A DNA stretch of 64,000 bases from Desulfobacca_B sp046538075 (GCA_046538075.1 JBKHJN010000008.1:1-64000), one strand, 5' to 3'. Counted from the first letter of the stretch, positions 52,569 through 61,351 are shown. The notes: generated from the sequence alone by a model not told the origin. Made by a program: numbers and translations.

Positions 52569-52596
52569 TTGCCTTTTGTGCCTTATATGACATAAT
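52569..52596 (+). promoter_or_regulatory. putative promoter and palindromic operator of the tungstate operon
   Basis: TTGCCT (52569-52574) and CATAAT (52591-52596) with a 16-base spacer. An imperfect inverted repeat spans 52580-52600 (GCCTTAT ... ATAATAGGC), so a regulator site could overlap the -10 box. A resemblance to the ModE site is not close. Confidence 0.35.
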
Positions 52597-52637
52597 AGGC
52601 ACCAACCCTGTGGTCGATCTTTTTAAAGGAGGGTCCC

Positions 52638-53507
52638 ATGAAAGCGTTTAGGGTGAGCAAATTACAGGCAAAATGGTTCGGCCGGTCAATGGCGGTATTA
52701 ATCCTTATAGCAGGTCTTCTGTCAGTCGCCCCGGTCTGGGGCGCCGAGCGGATAACCTGCGCCTCTACTACCAGCACCCAGAACAGCGGCTTATTTGATT
52801 ATATTCTGCCGGTTTTTAAAAAGCAGACTGGCATCGAAGTGGCGGTAGTGGCAGTGGGCACCGGCCAGGCCCTGGAGATGGCCCGCCGCGGCGATGCCGA
52901 CGTGGTAATGGTCCATGACCCGGAAGCCGAGAAAAAGTTGGTCGAGGACGGCTACGGCATCAATCGCCGGCAGGTGATGTATAATGACTTTATCATCGTC
53001 GGCCCTTGCTCGGACCCGGCCAAGATCAAAGGCTTAAAAAATACCGCGGCGGCCTTCCAACGGATCGGCCAGGCCGGGTTTAAATTCATCTCTCGGGGGG
53101 ATAAGTCAGGGACGCACAGCAAAGAACTGCTTATCTGGAAAAAGGCGGGACTGAGTCCGCCAGGACAGGCAGACTATCTGGAGGCCGGACAGGGGATGTC
53201 CAGCACCCTGCGGATGGCCGATGAAAAGCAGTATTATACCTTGGTTGATCGCGGCACCTGGCTGGCCAGCCAGGAAAGCAACCCAGTGGACTTGTGTTTG
53301 TTGGTCGAAGGCGATCCCATGCTTTTCAACCAGTATTCGGTTATGGTGGTCGACCCCGCCAAGATCCCGCATGCCAAAGTCAAGGCGGCCACCAAGTTTG
53401 CGGATTGGTTGGTTTCGGAGCCTGGCCAGGAGTTGATCGGCAGTTTCAAAGACAAAAAAGGCAATCAACTGTTCCATCCCAATGCCCAGGAGGGTTCCAC
53501 AAAGTAG
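52638..53507 (+). CDS. tupA: tungstate ABC transporter substrate-binding protein TupA
   Basis: Periplasmic binding protein for tungstate (or molybdate). The 289-residue protein has a signal peptide (to about residue 36, WGAE) and the TupA start ASTTSTQNSGLFDYILPVF, followed by GTGQALEMARRGDADVVMVHD and ISRGDKSGTHSKEL, with the C-terminal KFADWLVSEPGQELIGSFK. AAAGGAGGG precedes the ATG. It is followed by permease and ATPase genes, giving a complete transporter. Tungstate rather than molybdate is preferred from the TTSTQNSG motif; either is plausible. Confidence 0.9.
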   Translation: MKAFRVSKLQAKWFGRSMAVLILIAGLLSVAPVWGAERITCASTTSTQNSGLFDYILPVFKKQTGIEVAVVAVGTGQALEMARRGDADVVMVHDPEAEKKLVEDGYGINRRQVMYNDFIIVGPCSDPAKIKGLKNTAAAFQRIGQAGFKFISRGDKSGTHSKELLIWKKAGLSPPGQADYLEAGQGMSSTLRMADEKQYYTLVDRGTWLASQESNPVDLCLLVEGDPMLFNQYSVMVVDPAKIPHAKVKAATKFADWLVSEPGQELIGSFKDKKGNQLFHPNAQEGSTK

Positions 53508-53571
53508 TGGCCTTAATACTCCATTCCTTCCGATCTAAATTGATGTGGGCTAGCTTTTGGCCACGCTTGCT

Positions 53572-53598
53572 ATCCCCTCCTACCTTATAAGAGGGGAT
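53572..53598 (+). other. hairpin between tupA and tupB
   Basis: A perfect 8-bp stem ATCCCCTC/GAGGGGAT with an 11-base loop. No T run follows, so it is more likely an mRNA-stabilising or partial-attenuation element that keeps tupA more abundant than the membrane genes. Confidence 0.5.
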
Positions 53599-53667
53599 TT
53601 CAAGTTCTGTGGTTTCAATATTTAATTAAAAGACAAACCAATAAAACTCTTGAGCAGGAGAAGATAA

Positions 53668-54360
53668 GTAGCCACTATCTGGCAAGGAATAGTTCACAGC
53701 CTGGCCCTCCTGTTCAGCGGCGATCCCGAACTGTATGCGATTATCGGCCGGTCGCTGATGGTTTCCGGCAGCGCCGTGGCCCTGGCCACCATTTTGGGCG
53801 GCAGCCTGGGAATATGGATTGCCCTGACTCCCTTTGGGGGACGCCGCCTGGTCATTAATGTCCTCAACACCATGATGGGGCTGCCGCCGGTAGTGGTCGG
53901 CCTGGTAGTCTATCTGCTGTTGTCCCGCCGCGGTCCGTTGGGAGCGCTGAGCCTGCTGTTTACCCCCGGCGCCATGATCCTGGCCCAGACCATTCTGGCT
54001 TCCCCCATTGTGGCGGCGCTGACCGTCAGCGCCCTGCTTAGTGTGGACCCGAAAATCCGTGATAAGGCCATTTCTTTGGGGGCTACCGAGCGCCAGGCCG
54101 CCTGGACAGTGGTCCGCGAAGCCCGGTTTGCCCTGATGGCGGCGGTGATTGCTGGATTTGGCCGGGTCAACGCCGAGGTCGGGGCGGTGATGATGGTCGG
54201 CGGCAACATCGCCGGCTACACCCGGGTGATGACCACCACTATTGTCCTGGTAACTTCCCAGGGTCGCTTTGAACTGGCCATCGCCCTGGGGCTGGTGCTG
54301 ATCGGCCTGGCTTTTGTGATTAATTTGCTGCTGCAGGTTTTGCAGGGGGGCGGGAGCTAG
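53668..54360 (+). CDS. tupB: tungstate ABC transporter permease TupB, with no standard start codon
   Basis: Inner-membrane permease of the tungstate importer. From codon 53758 (ATG) on it reads MVSGSAVALATILGGSLGIW, with the EAA-like loop ALTVSALLSVDPKIRDKAIS. But the open frame continues upstream to 53668, giving a TupB-like N-terminus (ATIWQGIVHSLALLFSGDPE) and a normal length of about 230 residues. No ATG, GTG or TTG occurs in that stretch; the first codon is GTA at 53668, seven bases after AGGAG (53656-53660), just where a start should be. Possible explanations: a non-AUG start, a G-to-A change of GTG, or a base error. The tupC gene follows immediately. Confidence 0.85.
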   Translation, partial: VATIWQGIVHSLALLFSGDPELYAIIGRSLMVSGSAVALATILGGSLGIWIALTPFGGRRLVINVLNTMMGLPPVVVGLVVYLLLSRRGPLGALSLLFTPGAMILAQTILASPIVAALTVSALLSVDPKIRDKAISLGATERQAAWTVVREARFALMAAVIAGFGRVNAEVGAVMMVGGNIAGYTRVMTTTIVLVTSQGRFELAIALGLVLIGLAFVINLLLQVLQGGGS

Positions 54361-54361
54361 G

Positions 54362-55102
54362 ATGGGGGGATCACCGGTTCTGGCGGCGGAAAGGGTGTCG
54401 CACTGGCGCAATAGGACTCAGATTTTAGACGTGATCAATTGTCAATTTGAGGCTGGTCGGGTCTATGCCCTGGTCGGTCCCAACGGCGCCGGCAAGACCA
54501 CCTTGCTGCGCTTCCTGGGCCTTTTGGAAAAACCGGGGCAGGGGCGAATTTGGCTGAACGGGGTCGACGCCACCCGCCAATGGCCTGATTGCTTGGCCCT
54601 GCGGCGGCAGATCGGCTTTATCCATCAGCATCCGGTGCTGTTCCGGACTACCGTGTTCGAAAATGTGGCCGCCGGGCTGCGCTTCCGGGGGCAGTCTCGC
54701 GCTCAGATCCGTCCTCAGGTCCAGGCCATCCTCTCTTCCTTTGGCCTCTCCCATTTGGAAGGACGGCCAGCCGAGTCTCTCTCCGGGGGCGAAGCCCAGA
54801 AGGTATCGCTGGCTCAGGTCATGGTCTGTGCCCCGGGAATTCTCCTGTTGGACGAACCCACGGCCAGCCTTGATCCCCGCAATACCTTAGAGATCGAGGA
54901 GCTTCTGAAAGCCATCAACCAGCGCCACGGTACCACTATCGTGCTGGTGACCCACGATTTGGGCCAGGCCGAACGGCTGTCGGACGAACTTATCTTCATG
55001 TGCCAGGGGCAGGTAGTCGAATCCGGTCCCACTGCCAGGGTACTAAATAACCCTCATGAACCGCGTACCCAACTTTTCCTGTCCCGGCAGCTGGTGCTTT
55101 AG
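54362..55102 (+). CDS. tupC: tungstate ABC transporter ATPase TupC
   Basis: A 246-residue ABC ATPase. Walker A GPNGAGKTT, Q-loop region IGFIHQHPVLFRTTVFENVAAGL, signature LSGGEAQ and Walker B ILLLDEPTASLD, with an H-loop VTHDL. It starts one base after tupB stops. Completes tupABC. It is convergent with the sugar-type ATPase gene, eight bases apart. Confidence 0.9.
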   Translation: MGGSPVLAAERVSHWRNRTQILDVINCQFEAGRVYALVGPNGAGKTTLLRFLGLLEKPGQGRIWLNGVDATRQWPDCLALRRQIGFIHQHPVLFRTTVFENVAAGLRFRGQSRAQIRPQVQAILSSFGLSHLEGRPAESLSGGEAQKVSLAQVMVCAPGILLLDEPTASLDPRNTLEIEELLKAINQRHGTTIVLVTHDLGQAERLSDELIFMCQGQVVESGPTARVLNNPHEPRTQLFLSRQLVL

Positions 55103-55110
55103 AGTCAATA

Positions 55111-56169
55111 TTACAGGCGCTCTCCGCTAGGATGGCGAAAGACATGGAAGCCGTCGGGAGCAAGGGTGATCCAGACGCTTTGCCCGGGATGATAGCCGGG
55201 CACTGGTTTAGTGATGGCCCGCACCGCCAGGCCATTCCGTTCCAGGGTCAGGATGGAGGCGGCGCCGCTGTATTCCGCCAATTTAATCGAGGCTTCCCAG
55301 GCCCCGGAAACCCGGGTCCGAGAAACCTGAACCTCTTCCGGGCGAATGCCGAGCCATACCTGTTCTTCTTCAGAAGCAATCGATTGCCGCGGCAGAATCC
55401 AGTGCGGCGACAGCTGCCAGCCCGGTTCCTGGCAGGTGGCCAGCCACAGGTTCATGGGCGGGCTGCCGATAAAGGTGGCCACAAAACGGTTGGCCGGACG
55501 TTGATAGAGCTCCGAAGGCGGGCCCACCTGTTGCAGCCGGCCGGCGGCCAGGACGGCCACCCGATCGGCCAGGGACAGCGCCTCCATCTGGTCGTGGGTG
55601 ACATGCACCACGGTGGCCTGCAGTTGGCGCATCAGCATTTTTAATTCGGCCCGGGTGCGCTCCCGCAGCGCCGCGTCCAGGCTGCCTAAAGGTTCGTCGA
55701 ATAGAAAAATCTGCGGCCGCCGGACGATGGCCCGGGCCAGGGCCACGCGCTGCCGCTGGCCACCGCTCAATGCCCTGGGTTTGCGGTGCAGCAGATCATC
55801 GATCTCCAACATGGCCGCCACTTTATCCACCCGCGGGGCAATGTCGGCCCGGGGCACCCGGCGCAGTTTCAGCCCCACGGCAATGTTGTCAAAGACGGTC
55901 ATGTGGGGATAGAGGGCGTAACTCTGAAAGACCATGGCCATATCCCGGCGCTCCGGCGGGACTTTGGTGATATCGGTTCCATTCAGAAAAATTTTCCCCT
56001 GGTCTGGGACCTCAAGCCCGGCAATAAGGCGCAGGAGAGTTGATTTTCCCGAACCCGAAGGCCCCAACAGGGCAAAGAATTCTCCCTCCTCCACTTTCAC
56101 CGCAATACGATCCAGAACCGGTTCAGAGCCGAAGGTTTTGGAAATATTATCCACCGCCAGTTTAGCCAT
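55111..56169 (-). CDS. ABC transporter ATPase of the MalK/UgpC class
   Basis: A 352-residue ABC ATPase: Walker A GPSGSGKST, signature LSGGQRQ, Walker B IFLFDEPLGSLDAALR, H-loop VTHDQMEALSLADR, then a C-terminal OB/TOBE region (about 240-352) as in MalK and UgpC, which can bind regulators. It lies two bases after the second permease and serves the four-gene importer 55111-59136. Substrate class carbohydrate or glycerol phosphate; not resolved. Confidence 0.88.
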   Translation of the reverse strand: MAKLAVDNISKTFGSEPVLDRIAVKVEEGEFFALLGPSGSGKSTLLRLIAGLEVPDQGKIFLNGTDITKVPPERRDMAMVFQSYALYPHMTVFDNIAVGLKLRRVPRADIAPRVDKVAAMLEIDDLLHRKPRALSGGQRQRVALARAIVRRPQIFLFDEPLGSLDAALRERTRAELKMLMRQLQATVVHVTHDQMEALSLADRVAVLAAGRLQQVGPPSELYQRPANRFVATFIGSPPMNLWLATCQEPGWQLSPHWILPRQSIASEEEQVWLGIRPEEVQVSRTRVSGAWEASIKLAEYSGAASILTLERNGLAVRAITKPVPGYHPGQSVWITLAPDGFHVFRHPSGERL

Positions 56170-56170
56170 A

Positions 56171-57007
56171 TCAACCCTTCAAGGCCCCGGCGGTGAGGCC
56201 GCTGACAATCCAGCGTTGAAAAATCAGGATGGCGGCCACAACTGGGGCAGTAGTGGCCACCACTGCGGCGGTAATCGGCCCCCAGGGAATCTCGTACAGA
56301 CTGGTGCCGGAGAGCAGCGCCACCATTACCGGCACCGTGCGTTTGGCCGGGGTGGTAATCAGGGCCAGGGCGAACAAGAATTCATTCCAGGAAAAGATAA
56401 ATACCAGGATGGCAGTGGCGGCCACCGCCGGAAGCGACAGAGGCAGGATAATGCGGAACAGGATGCCCAGGGTGGAGAAGCCGTCCAGTCGGGCCGCTTC
56501 CTCCAGTTCCCGGGGCACTTCCCGAAAAAAGGCGGTGAGCACCCAGACCACAAAGGGCAGGTTCAAAGCGGCATGGCTTAAAATTAAGATCACATAGGTG
56601 TTCAACAGACCCAGCCGCAGGGCCACCTGATAGAGCGGGATCAGCAGCACCGCCGGAGGGAATAAGGCCGCGGCCAGGATACCTTTCTCCACCAACCCGG
56701 CCCGGGGGTGGCGAAAGCGGGCCAGGGCATAGGCCGCCAAGGCCCCTACCACCAGGGCCAGGGCGGTGGCTCCGAGCCCCACCAGCAGACTATTGGCGAC
56801 ATAGACTCCGAAGGCCCGTTCCACCAGGACCGTGCGGTAGTGTGCCAGGGTAAAGGTTTGCGGCCACAGAGTCGGCGGTGCGGTAAAAATCTCAGGAGTC
56901 GGCTTCAGCGAAGTGCCAATGGTCCACAACAGCGGCACCAGGTTGAAGCTGAGAAAAGCCAGCAGCATGGTCACTACCAATAGCCGTTTTCCCATGCCTT
57001 TTGTCAA
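56171..57007 (-). CDS. carbohydrate ABC transporter permease, MalG/UgpE type
   Basis: A 278-residue permease with six helices and the EAA loop LEEAARLDGFSTLGILFRIILP. A conserved N-terminal FNLVPLLWTIGTSLKP and C-terminal RWIVSGLTAGALKG typify MalG-like proteins. It lies between the ATPase and the other permease with one- to two-base gaps. Substrate unknown. Confidence 0.9.
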   Translation of the reverse strand: MTKGMGKRLLVVTMLLAFLSFNLVPLLWTIGTSLKPTPEIFTAPPTLWPQTFTLAHYRTVLVERAFGVYVANSLLVGLGATALALVVGALAAYALARFRHPRAGLVEKGILAAALFPPAVLLIPLYQVALRLGLLNTYVILILSHAALNLPFVVWVLTAFFREVPRELEEAARLDGFSTLGILFRIILPLSLPAVAATAILVFIFSWNEFLFALALITTPAKRTVPVMVALLSGTSLYEIPWGPITAAVVATTAPVVAAILIFQRWIVSGLTAGALKG

Positions 57008-57008
57008 T

Positions 57009-57878
57009 TTAACTTTCCTTTTGCCGCAGCCGCAATAAGAGTAGCACCACCAAAAGCAAGAGCGCCGCCATAAATATGGTTAAAGCCGCCCCATAGCCCA
57101 GATCAAGGTAGCGGAACACCTGATCATAGATATACAGAGCCAACATCTGGGTAGCATTGGCCGGGCCGCCCCCGGTCATTACCCAGACCAGATCAAAGAT
57201 GCCCAAGGCCGCAATTACCCGGAAGACCACGGCCAGCAGCAGATAGGGGCGCAACAGCGGCAGCGTAATGCGGAGAAAACAGGCAAACGGCCCGGCCCCC
57301 TCCATCCGCAGGGCCTCATAAAGTTCGGCCGGGATGGTCTTAAGCCCGGCTAATAGGATCAGGGCCACAAAAGGAGTGGTTTTCCAGACATCGGCCAGGA
57401 TGATGGAGATAAAGGCGTCAACCGGGGTGGCCAGCCAGGCCTTGCCCGCCCCCAGCAGGTGCAGATCTACCAGCAGGCGGTTGAGGAGGCCGTAGGTATC
57501 ATTATAAATCAGCCGCCAGGCCGCGGCCATGACCGCGGTCGGCAAGGCCCAGGGCAGCAGAGCCAAAGCCCGGCAGGTCCCCCCGGCCAGTGGGGTGGCG
57601 TTTAAGGCCAGGGCCGCGCTCAGCCCCAGAAACAACTCCAGAACTACCGACAGCCCAACAAAAACCAGGGTGTTGACCAGAGGTTGGGCCAGATTAGGAT
57701 CAGTCCCTAAGCGCAGGTAATTTTCGCCAGGAACTAAGGGGGAAGGGGCGACCAGAGAACCGGAAAACAGGCTGAAATAAACCGTAGCCAGCAGGGGCAA
57801 CACCATAATCAGGAGGAGCAGCAGCAAGGCCGGGGTTAGCAACAGATAAAAGCAGGGGCGGGGCAGGATGCTAGTCAT
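57009..57878 (-). CDS. carbohydrate ABC transporter permease, MalF/UgpA type
   Basis: A 289-residue permease with six helices; the start FYLLLTPALLLLLLIMVLPLL and the EAA loop LYEALRMEGAGPFACFLRITLPLLRP identify the MalF/UgpA class. Overlaps the binding-protein gene by eight bases and is followed by the MalG-type permease one base later. Confidence 0.9.
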   Translation of the reverse strand: MTSILPRPCFYLLLTPALLLLLLIMVLPLLATVYFSLFSGSLVAPSPLVPGENYLRLGTDPNLAQPLVNTLVFVGLSVVLELFLGLSAALALNATPLAGGTCRALALLPWALPTAVMAAAWRLIYNDTYGLLNRLLVDLHLLGAGKAWLATPVDAFISIILADVWKTTPFVALILLAGLKTIPAELYEALRMEGAGPFACFLRITLPLLRPYLLLAVVFRVIAALGIFDLVWVMTGGGPANATQMLALYIYDQVFRYLDLGYGAALTIFMAALLLLVVLLLLRLRQKES

Positions 57879-59136
57879 CAGGCTCTCCCAGCACTACCCG
57901 GATTTCTCGGGCTGCAGCCCTGATGGCCGCTTCCGGAGTCATTTTGCCTACCAGGGCGGCACTGAGGCGGACCTGGAGAATATCAGAAAGCTGCGCATAC
58001 CGGGGGTGGACCGGCCGCGGCCGGGCCTGGGCCAGGATGGCTCTCATGACCTCAAGATAAGGGCTGGTCTGCAAAATTTCCGGATCATCATAGACCGACA
58101 TCCGGGCCGGCAACAGGCCAGTCAGTTGATGCAGCCGTTTCTGATTTTTTGCTGCAAGACAATGGCGGATAAAAGCAAAGGCCGCCTCCGGGTGGCGGCA
58201 ATAGACCGAGATGCCAAATCCCCAGCCTCCCAGGGTTGGGGTTGACTGGCCCTGCGGACCGTGCGGCAAGGCATAAAGGCCAAATTTGCCGGCCACCGGG
58301 GATTTGGGAGAGTCCATAAGCCTTACAGCATAAGGCCAATTGCGCATAAACACCGAGCGGCCCTTCTGAAACATCACCCGGGCCTCTTCTTCCTGATAAG
58401 TGGTAACCCCTGGCGGGGATAGGGCGGGAGCGGCGACCAGCTCTCGCAGCCAGCGCAGCGCCGCCACCGCGGCTGGTTGGTCCAGAACGACCCGACCCTG
58501 GGAATCCAGTACTTCCCCGCCCCAGCCCTGCAGGACCTCCAAAAAATTAACTACCAGGCCTTCATATTGCATTCCCTGAAAGACATAGCCCCAGCACTGG
58601 GGCGGCTGCATCAACTGCCGGGCTGTTTGAGTGAGCTGGTTAAAGGTTCGGGGCGGCGACAGGTTAGCCTGGGACAGGAGATCAGCACGGCCATACAACA
58701 CTCCGGCATCGGTGCGCAGCGGCAGGCGATAGAGTCGGCCTTGATATTTACAGGCCTTCAAGTCGCCAGGGAATAAATCTGCCAACAGCCCCGGATCAAC
58801 CCGGTCGTCCAAAGGAAGGAGCCATTCGGCCTGAGCGAACTTGGCCAGCCAGGTAACGTCAAGAAAGATTAAGTCATAGGTCGGATCCTGGGCCAGCAAA
58901 GCCATGGCATAGAGGGACTCCCGGGTATCAGTGCTGTTGGGTCCTTCGATCAGCTCTACCCTATGCCCCGGATGTTGCTGTTCAAAGGACTGAATCAGGT
59001 ATTCCCAGGCCCCGCCTACATCCGGCCGGTCCATAAACCGCAATGTCACCGTCTCAGGCAAAGGGTGACAGCCATTGATGATCAGTAATAAGAGCAGGTA
59101 GCGGAAGGTACCGGTTATTACTCGGGGCATTGACAA
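57871..59136 (-). CDS. extracellular solute-binding lipoprotein (MalE/UgpB-like)
   Basis: A 421-residue binding protein of family 1. A signal peptide is followed by the lipobox INGC, so it is a lipoprotein. ESLYAMALLAQDPTYDLIFLDVTWLAKFAQAEWLLPLDD and the C-terminal half with the bilobal layout are typical for carbohydrate binding; the aromatic residues that would contact a sugar cannot be assigned. First gene of the minus-strand operon with two permeases and an ATPase, so the transporter is complete. The start codon has little ribosome-site sequence in front. Confidence 0.87.
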   Translation of the reverse strand: MSMPRVITGTFRYLLLLLIINGCHPLPETVTLRFMDRPDVGGAWEYLIQSFEQQHPGHRVELIEGPNSTDTRESLYAMALLAQDPTYDLIFLDVTWLAKFAQAEWLLPLDDRVDPGLLADLFPGDLKACKYQGRLYRLPLRTDAGVLYGRADLLSQANLSPPRTFNQLTQTARQLMQPPQCWGYVFQGMQYEGLVVNFLEVLQGWGGEVLDSQGRVVLDQPAAVAALRWLRELVAAPALSPPGVTTYQEEEARVMFQKGRSVFMRNWPYAVRLMDSPKSPVAGKFGLYALPHGPQGQSTPTLGGWGFGISVYCRHPEAAFAFIRHCLAAKNQKRLHQLTGLLPARMSVYDDPEILQTSPYLEVMRAILAQARPRPVHPRYAQLSDILQVRLSAALVGKMTPEAAIRAAAREIRVVLGEPDD

Positions 59137-59145
59137 TAATAAATG

Positions 59146-59190
59146 GAGGGAAGAGCCGGGGACCGCGAAGCCCCTACCCTCCCGTTAGTC
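59146..59190. repeat. possible degenerate copy of the GC-rich hairpin repeat
   Basis: GGAGGGAAGAGCC then GGGGACCGCGAAGCCCCTACCC resembles the GGGGTC...CCCCTACCC core at 37737-37760. The match is short and may be chance. Confidence 0.3.
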
Positions 59191-59234
59191 AAGGTTCCAG
59201 ATGCTCAGTGGTTTGCCCTGCTTTTAGGTCGCGT

Positions 59235-59600
59235 TCAGGCTCGAGGGATCAGCCGGATAAAGTATAAGGTTCCGAAAGCACCTTCAGCACCGACCTGATG
59301 GCTATGGCTGTCATAATGCTCAATTCGGGCTTCTACGTAATCTTCTTCCCGACCCATGCTGGTGGCCCAATCCCAGTCGCCGTCACAGGCGTATACCATG
59401 GCCTGCAGCATGGCGGCGCCGCCGTTGCGGGCCGTGGGATCAAAGGCAAAGACGGCCCCGCAATCGCAGCGTCCTCCTTCAAATTCATACCACTGGTCAG
59501 CTTCAATCTCTTCGGGGGGATCGACGTCTCGGTTGCAGAAAGGGCAGCGAGGCGGGAAAGTCCTGGCTTGTTGCCGGCCCAATAGATGTTCCCAACGCAT
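59235..59600 (-). CDS. small protein with zinc-binding cysteines, unknown function
   Basis: A 121-residue soluble protein. Cysteines CPFC and a later CDCG form a possible four-cysteine zinc site, followed by an aromatic and acidic stretch (YACDGDWDW). AAGGAGGATTAATT precedes the ATG. It is not near an obvious partner: the phosphoesterase and the sugar transporter flank it. I do not recognise the family. Confidence 0.6.
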   Translation of the reverse strand: MRWEHLLGRQQARTFPPRCPFCNRDVDPPEEIEADQWYEFEGGRCDCGAVFAFDPTARNGGAAMLQAMVYACDGDWDWATSMGREEDYVEARIEHYDSHSHQVGAEGAFGTLYFIRLIPRA

Positions 59601-59774
59601 TAATTAATCCTCCTTGATCATAAAAATAACATTTAATGAGAATTTTTCCACCCTAAACCCGGAAGCCAGGGGAGGCGGCCAGATAAAATTTAGATTTAAC
59701 GATTTTCAAGTCTATTGACAGCGGCTGGGATAGTGCTTAATTAAATTCTGAATTTAACAGACAAGGAGGATTAT

Positions 59775-59933
59775 ATGGCCGAAGTCAGAATTCCCCTTTC
59801 GGATGAGGAACAACTGAAGGTAGAGGCCATTGTTATCGACAAGGATAAGGATGAGGCCCTCAGATACCTGTCCGACCTGCTGGATAAAATCAGGGGACAC
59901 CCAGGACATGCCTGCGGTCCCAAGGTAGTCTAA
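59775..59933 (+). CDS. 52-residue unrecognised small protein
   Basis: ATG to TAA, 52 codons, with a strong ribosome site ACAAGGAGGATT. Acidic and basic residues alternate (SDEEQLKVEAIVIDKDKDEA, then LRYLSDLLDKIR) and it ends GHPGHACGPKVV with a His/Cys-containing tail. It is likely helical and soluble. The phosphoesterase follows after about 70 bases. The start signal and codon composition resemble neighbouring genes, so it is probably real. Confidence 0.6.
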   Translation: MAEVRIPLSDEEQLKVEAIVIDKDKDEALRYLSDLLDKIRGHPGHACGPKVV

Positions 59934-60002
59934 AATGCAAACCCCAGACTAGCCCATTGACTGGCAAGGGAATTGACGGCGGTTAAGCGGAGTAATCGGG
60001 TT

Positions 60003-60653
60003 ATGGCGGTGGTCTCCGATACCCATGGGTATTGGGCCGGGCTGCCCCGGTTATTTGAATGTTTCCGCCGTCATCACATTCAGCGCCTGGCCTGCTTGGG
60101 GGATTGTGAGGCGGAGCCGTTTGACTGGTGGATGGATTTAGACCCTAGACACGAGCTCTATTGGGTCTATGACGTGGATGGGAGCGATCATCCCCGGGCG
60201 ACCTTGACCAATCCGGCGCTGGCCCTCAATCATCGCATATTTCTGGCCCATACCCGGGCCACCGCCTTCGATTATTTTAAATCACAGATTAAGGCTTATA
60301 AGCAGGCCCCTCCGAATGGCCGGTCGCCCCTGTTGGTCTGTCATGGCCATACCCATACTCCTTGTGTGACCCGGTTCGGCCGCACTCTAAACGACCTGCT
60401 GTACATCCATAGCGTCGCCCGCCCCTATCTGTTCCAGCCCCGGCGGGAATGTTTACAACTGGCCCTGGATACTGTTTACCTCATTGTCCCCGGAGCCTTC
60501 ACCCTAGAGGAGGGCCGTTATCCCACTTTAAGTTTTGCTATCCTGGATTTGGACCACCACACCGTGGAGATGATTTCCCTGACTGACGTCAATGACCTGA
60601 AGACTATGCAACTGGCCTGCGCTGCAGCTCGGCCAAAACCAGGCTATCGGTAG
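60003..60653 (+). CDS. YfcE-like metallophosphoesterase
   Basis: A 216-residue calcineurin-type phosphoesterase. Metal-binding motifs are MAVVSDTHG (Asp and His), CLGDCE and VCHGHTHTP. The ATG at 60003 gives the typical start; a TTG at 59973 with AAGGGA in front would add ten residues. It overlaps the convergent NUDIX gene by 50 bases. Natural substrate unknown. Confidence 0.85.
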   Translation: MAVVSDTHGYWAGLPRLFECFRRHHIQRLACLGDCEAEPFDWWMDLDPRHELYWVYDVDGSDHPRATLTNPALALNHRIFLAHTRATAFDYFKSQIKAYKQAPPNGRSPLLVCHGHTHTPCVTRFGRTLNDLLYIHSVARPYLFQPRRECLQLALDTVYLIVPGAFTLEEGRYPTLSFAILDLDHHTVEMISLTDVNDLKTMQLACAAARPKPGYR

Positions 60654-61119
60654 GAAAGGCCAGTTTGGCCGGCAAGTTCTGCAGATTGAAGTACGCCACC
60701 CGGTCTAGGTCATCCCCGGCCTGGAGCCGCCCGCCAACCACGGTACCGGCGAACCAGATGCCCACAGTGAGACGGTCGGGATCGTGAAAGTTGGAGTGCA
60801 CTGCGGCTATCTCGCCCAGGGTGACGGCCAGCCCGGTTTCTTCTTTAAATTCCCGGACCGCGGCTTGCCGTACGTCTTCCCCCCATTCCACATAACCGCA
60901 GGGAATGCACCAGGCCCCGGCATAGCGCCCCCGGGCCCGGCGGCCTAACAGAATCTGTTCCCCCCGGCGGATTATCACCGCCACCCCTACGGCCGGATTG
61001 AGGTAGACGGTGCGGCCACAAGCCCGGCAAACCAGGCGTGCTTTATCACCCTGGAAACATTTTTCCAGAGGCTGGCCGCAACAGGGGCAGAATCGAAAGG
61101 CAGTCGGATTACAGGACAT
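60604..61119 (-). CDS. NUDIX hydrolase with N-terminal zinc ribbon
   Basis: A 171-residue protein with a four-cysteine ribbon (CPCC and CRAC) at the N-terminus and a NUDIX box GYVEWGEDVRQAAVREFKEE, with TGL completing it. The arrangement resembles NudC-type and NADH pyrophosphatase-like enzymes but is short; the substrate may be a nucleoside diphosphate derivative. Its 3' end overlaps the phosphoesterase gene by 50 bases. Confidence 0.85.
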   Translation of the reverse strand: MSCNPTAFRFCPCCGQPLEKCFQGDKARLVCRACGRTVYLNPAVGVAVIIRRGEQILLGRRARGRYAGAWCIPCGYVEWGEDVRQAAVREFKEETGLAVTLGEIAAVHSNFHDPDRLTVGIWFAGTVVGGRLQAGDDLDRVAYFNLQNLPAKLAFPTDSLVLAELQRRPVA

Positions 61120-61285
61120 CCCTAATGCTCACCTGTTAATTTAAGAATCTGCTAGAGGATACTCTGCATAGGTAAATTTATCCGCTTTGCTGATCTGAAG
61201 GAAGCAAAAAGCACCAGGACTGTCCGGCCTTCAACCATTAGTAGCTTAATTTATTGATATAATTTGTTAAATATTCAGATACCGG

Positions 61286-61314
61286 TTGACACCGGTCAGA
61301 AAATAACCTAAATA
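61286..61314 (+). promoter_or_regulatory. putative promoter of fusA
   Basis: TTGACA at 61286-61291, an exact 17-base spacer, TAAATA at 61309-61314. The -35 box sits in ACCGGTTGACACCGGT (61281-61296), a pair of palindromic ACCGGT blocks. Confidence 0.5.
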
Positions 61315-61351
61315 AAATTGGGTTTAACCGGACCTCAATGGGACCTAAAAT

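Noticed and set aside
53626..54411. 261-codon minus-strand frame covering tupB
   Set aside because: Composition dominated by Gln, His and Gly, as seen in antisense frames of GC-rich genes; tupB is clearly coding on the plus strand.
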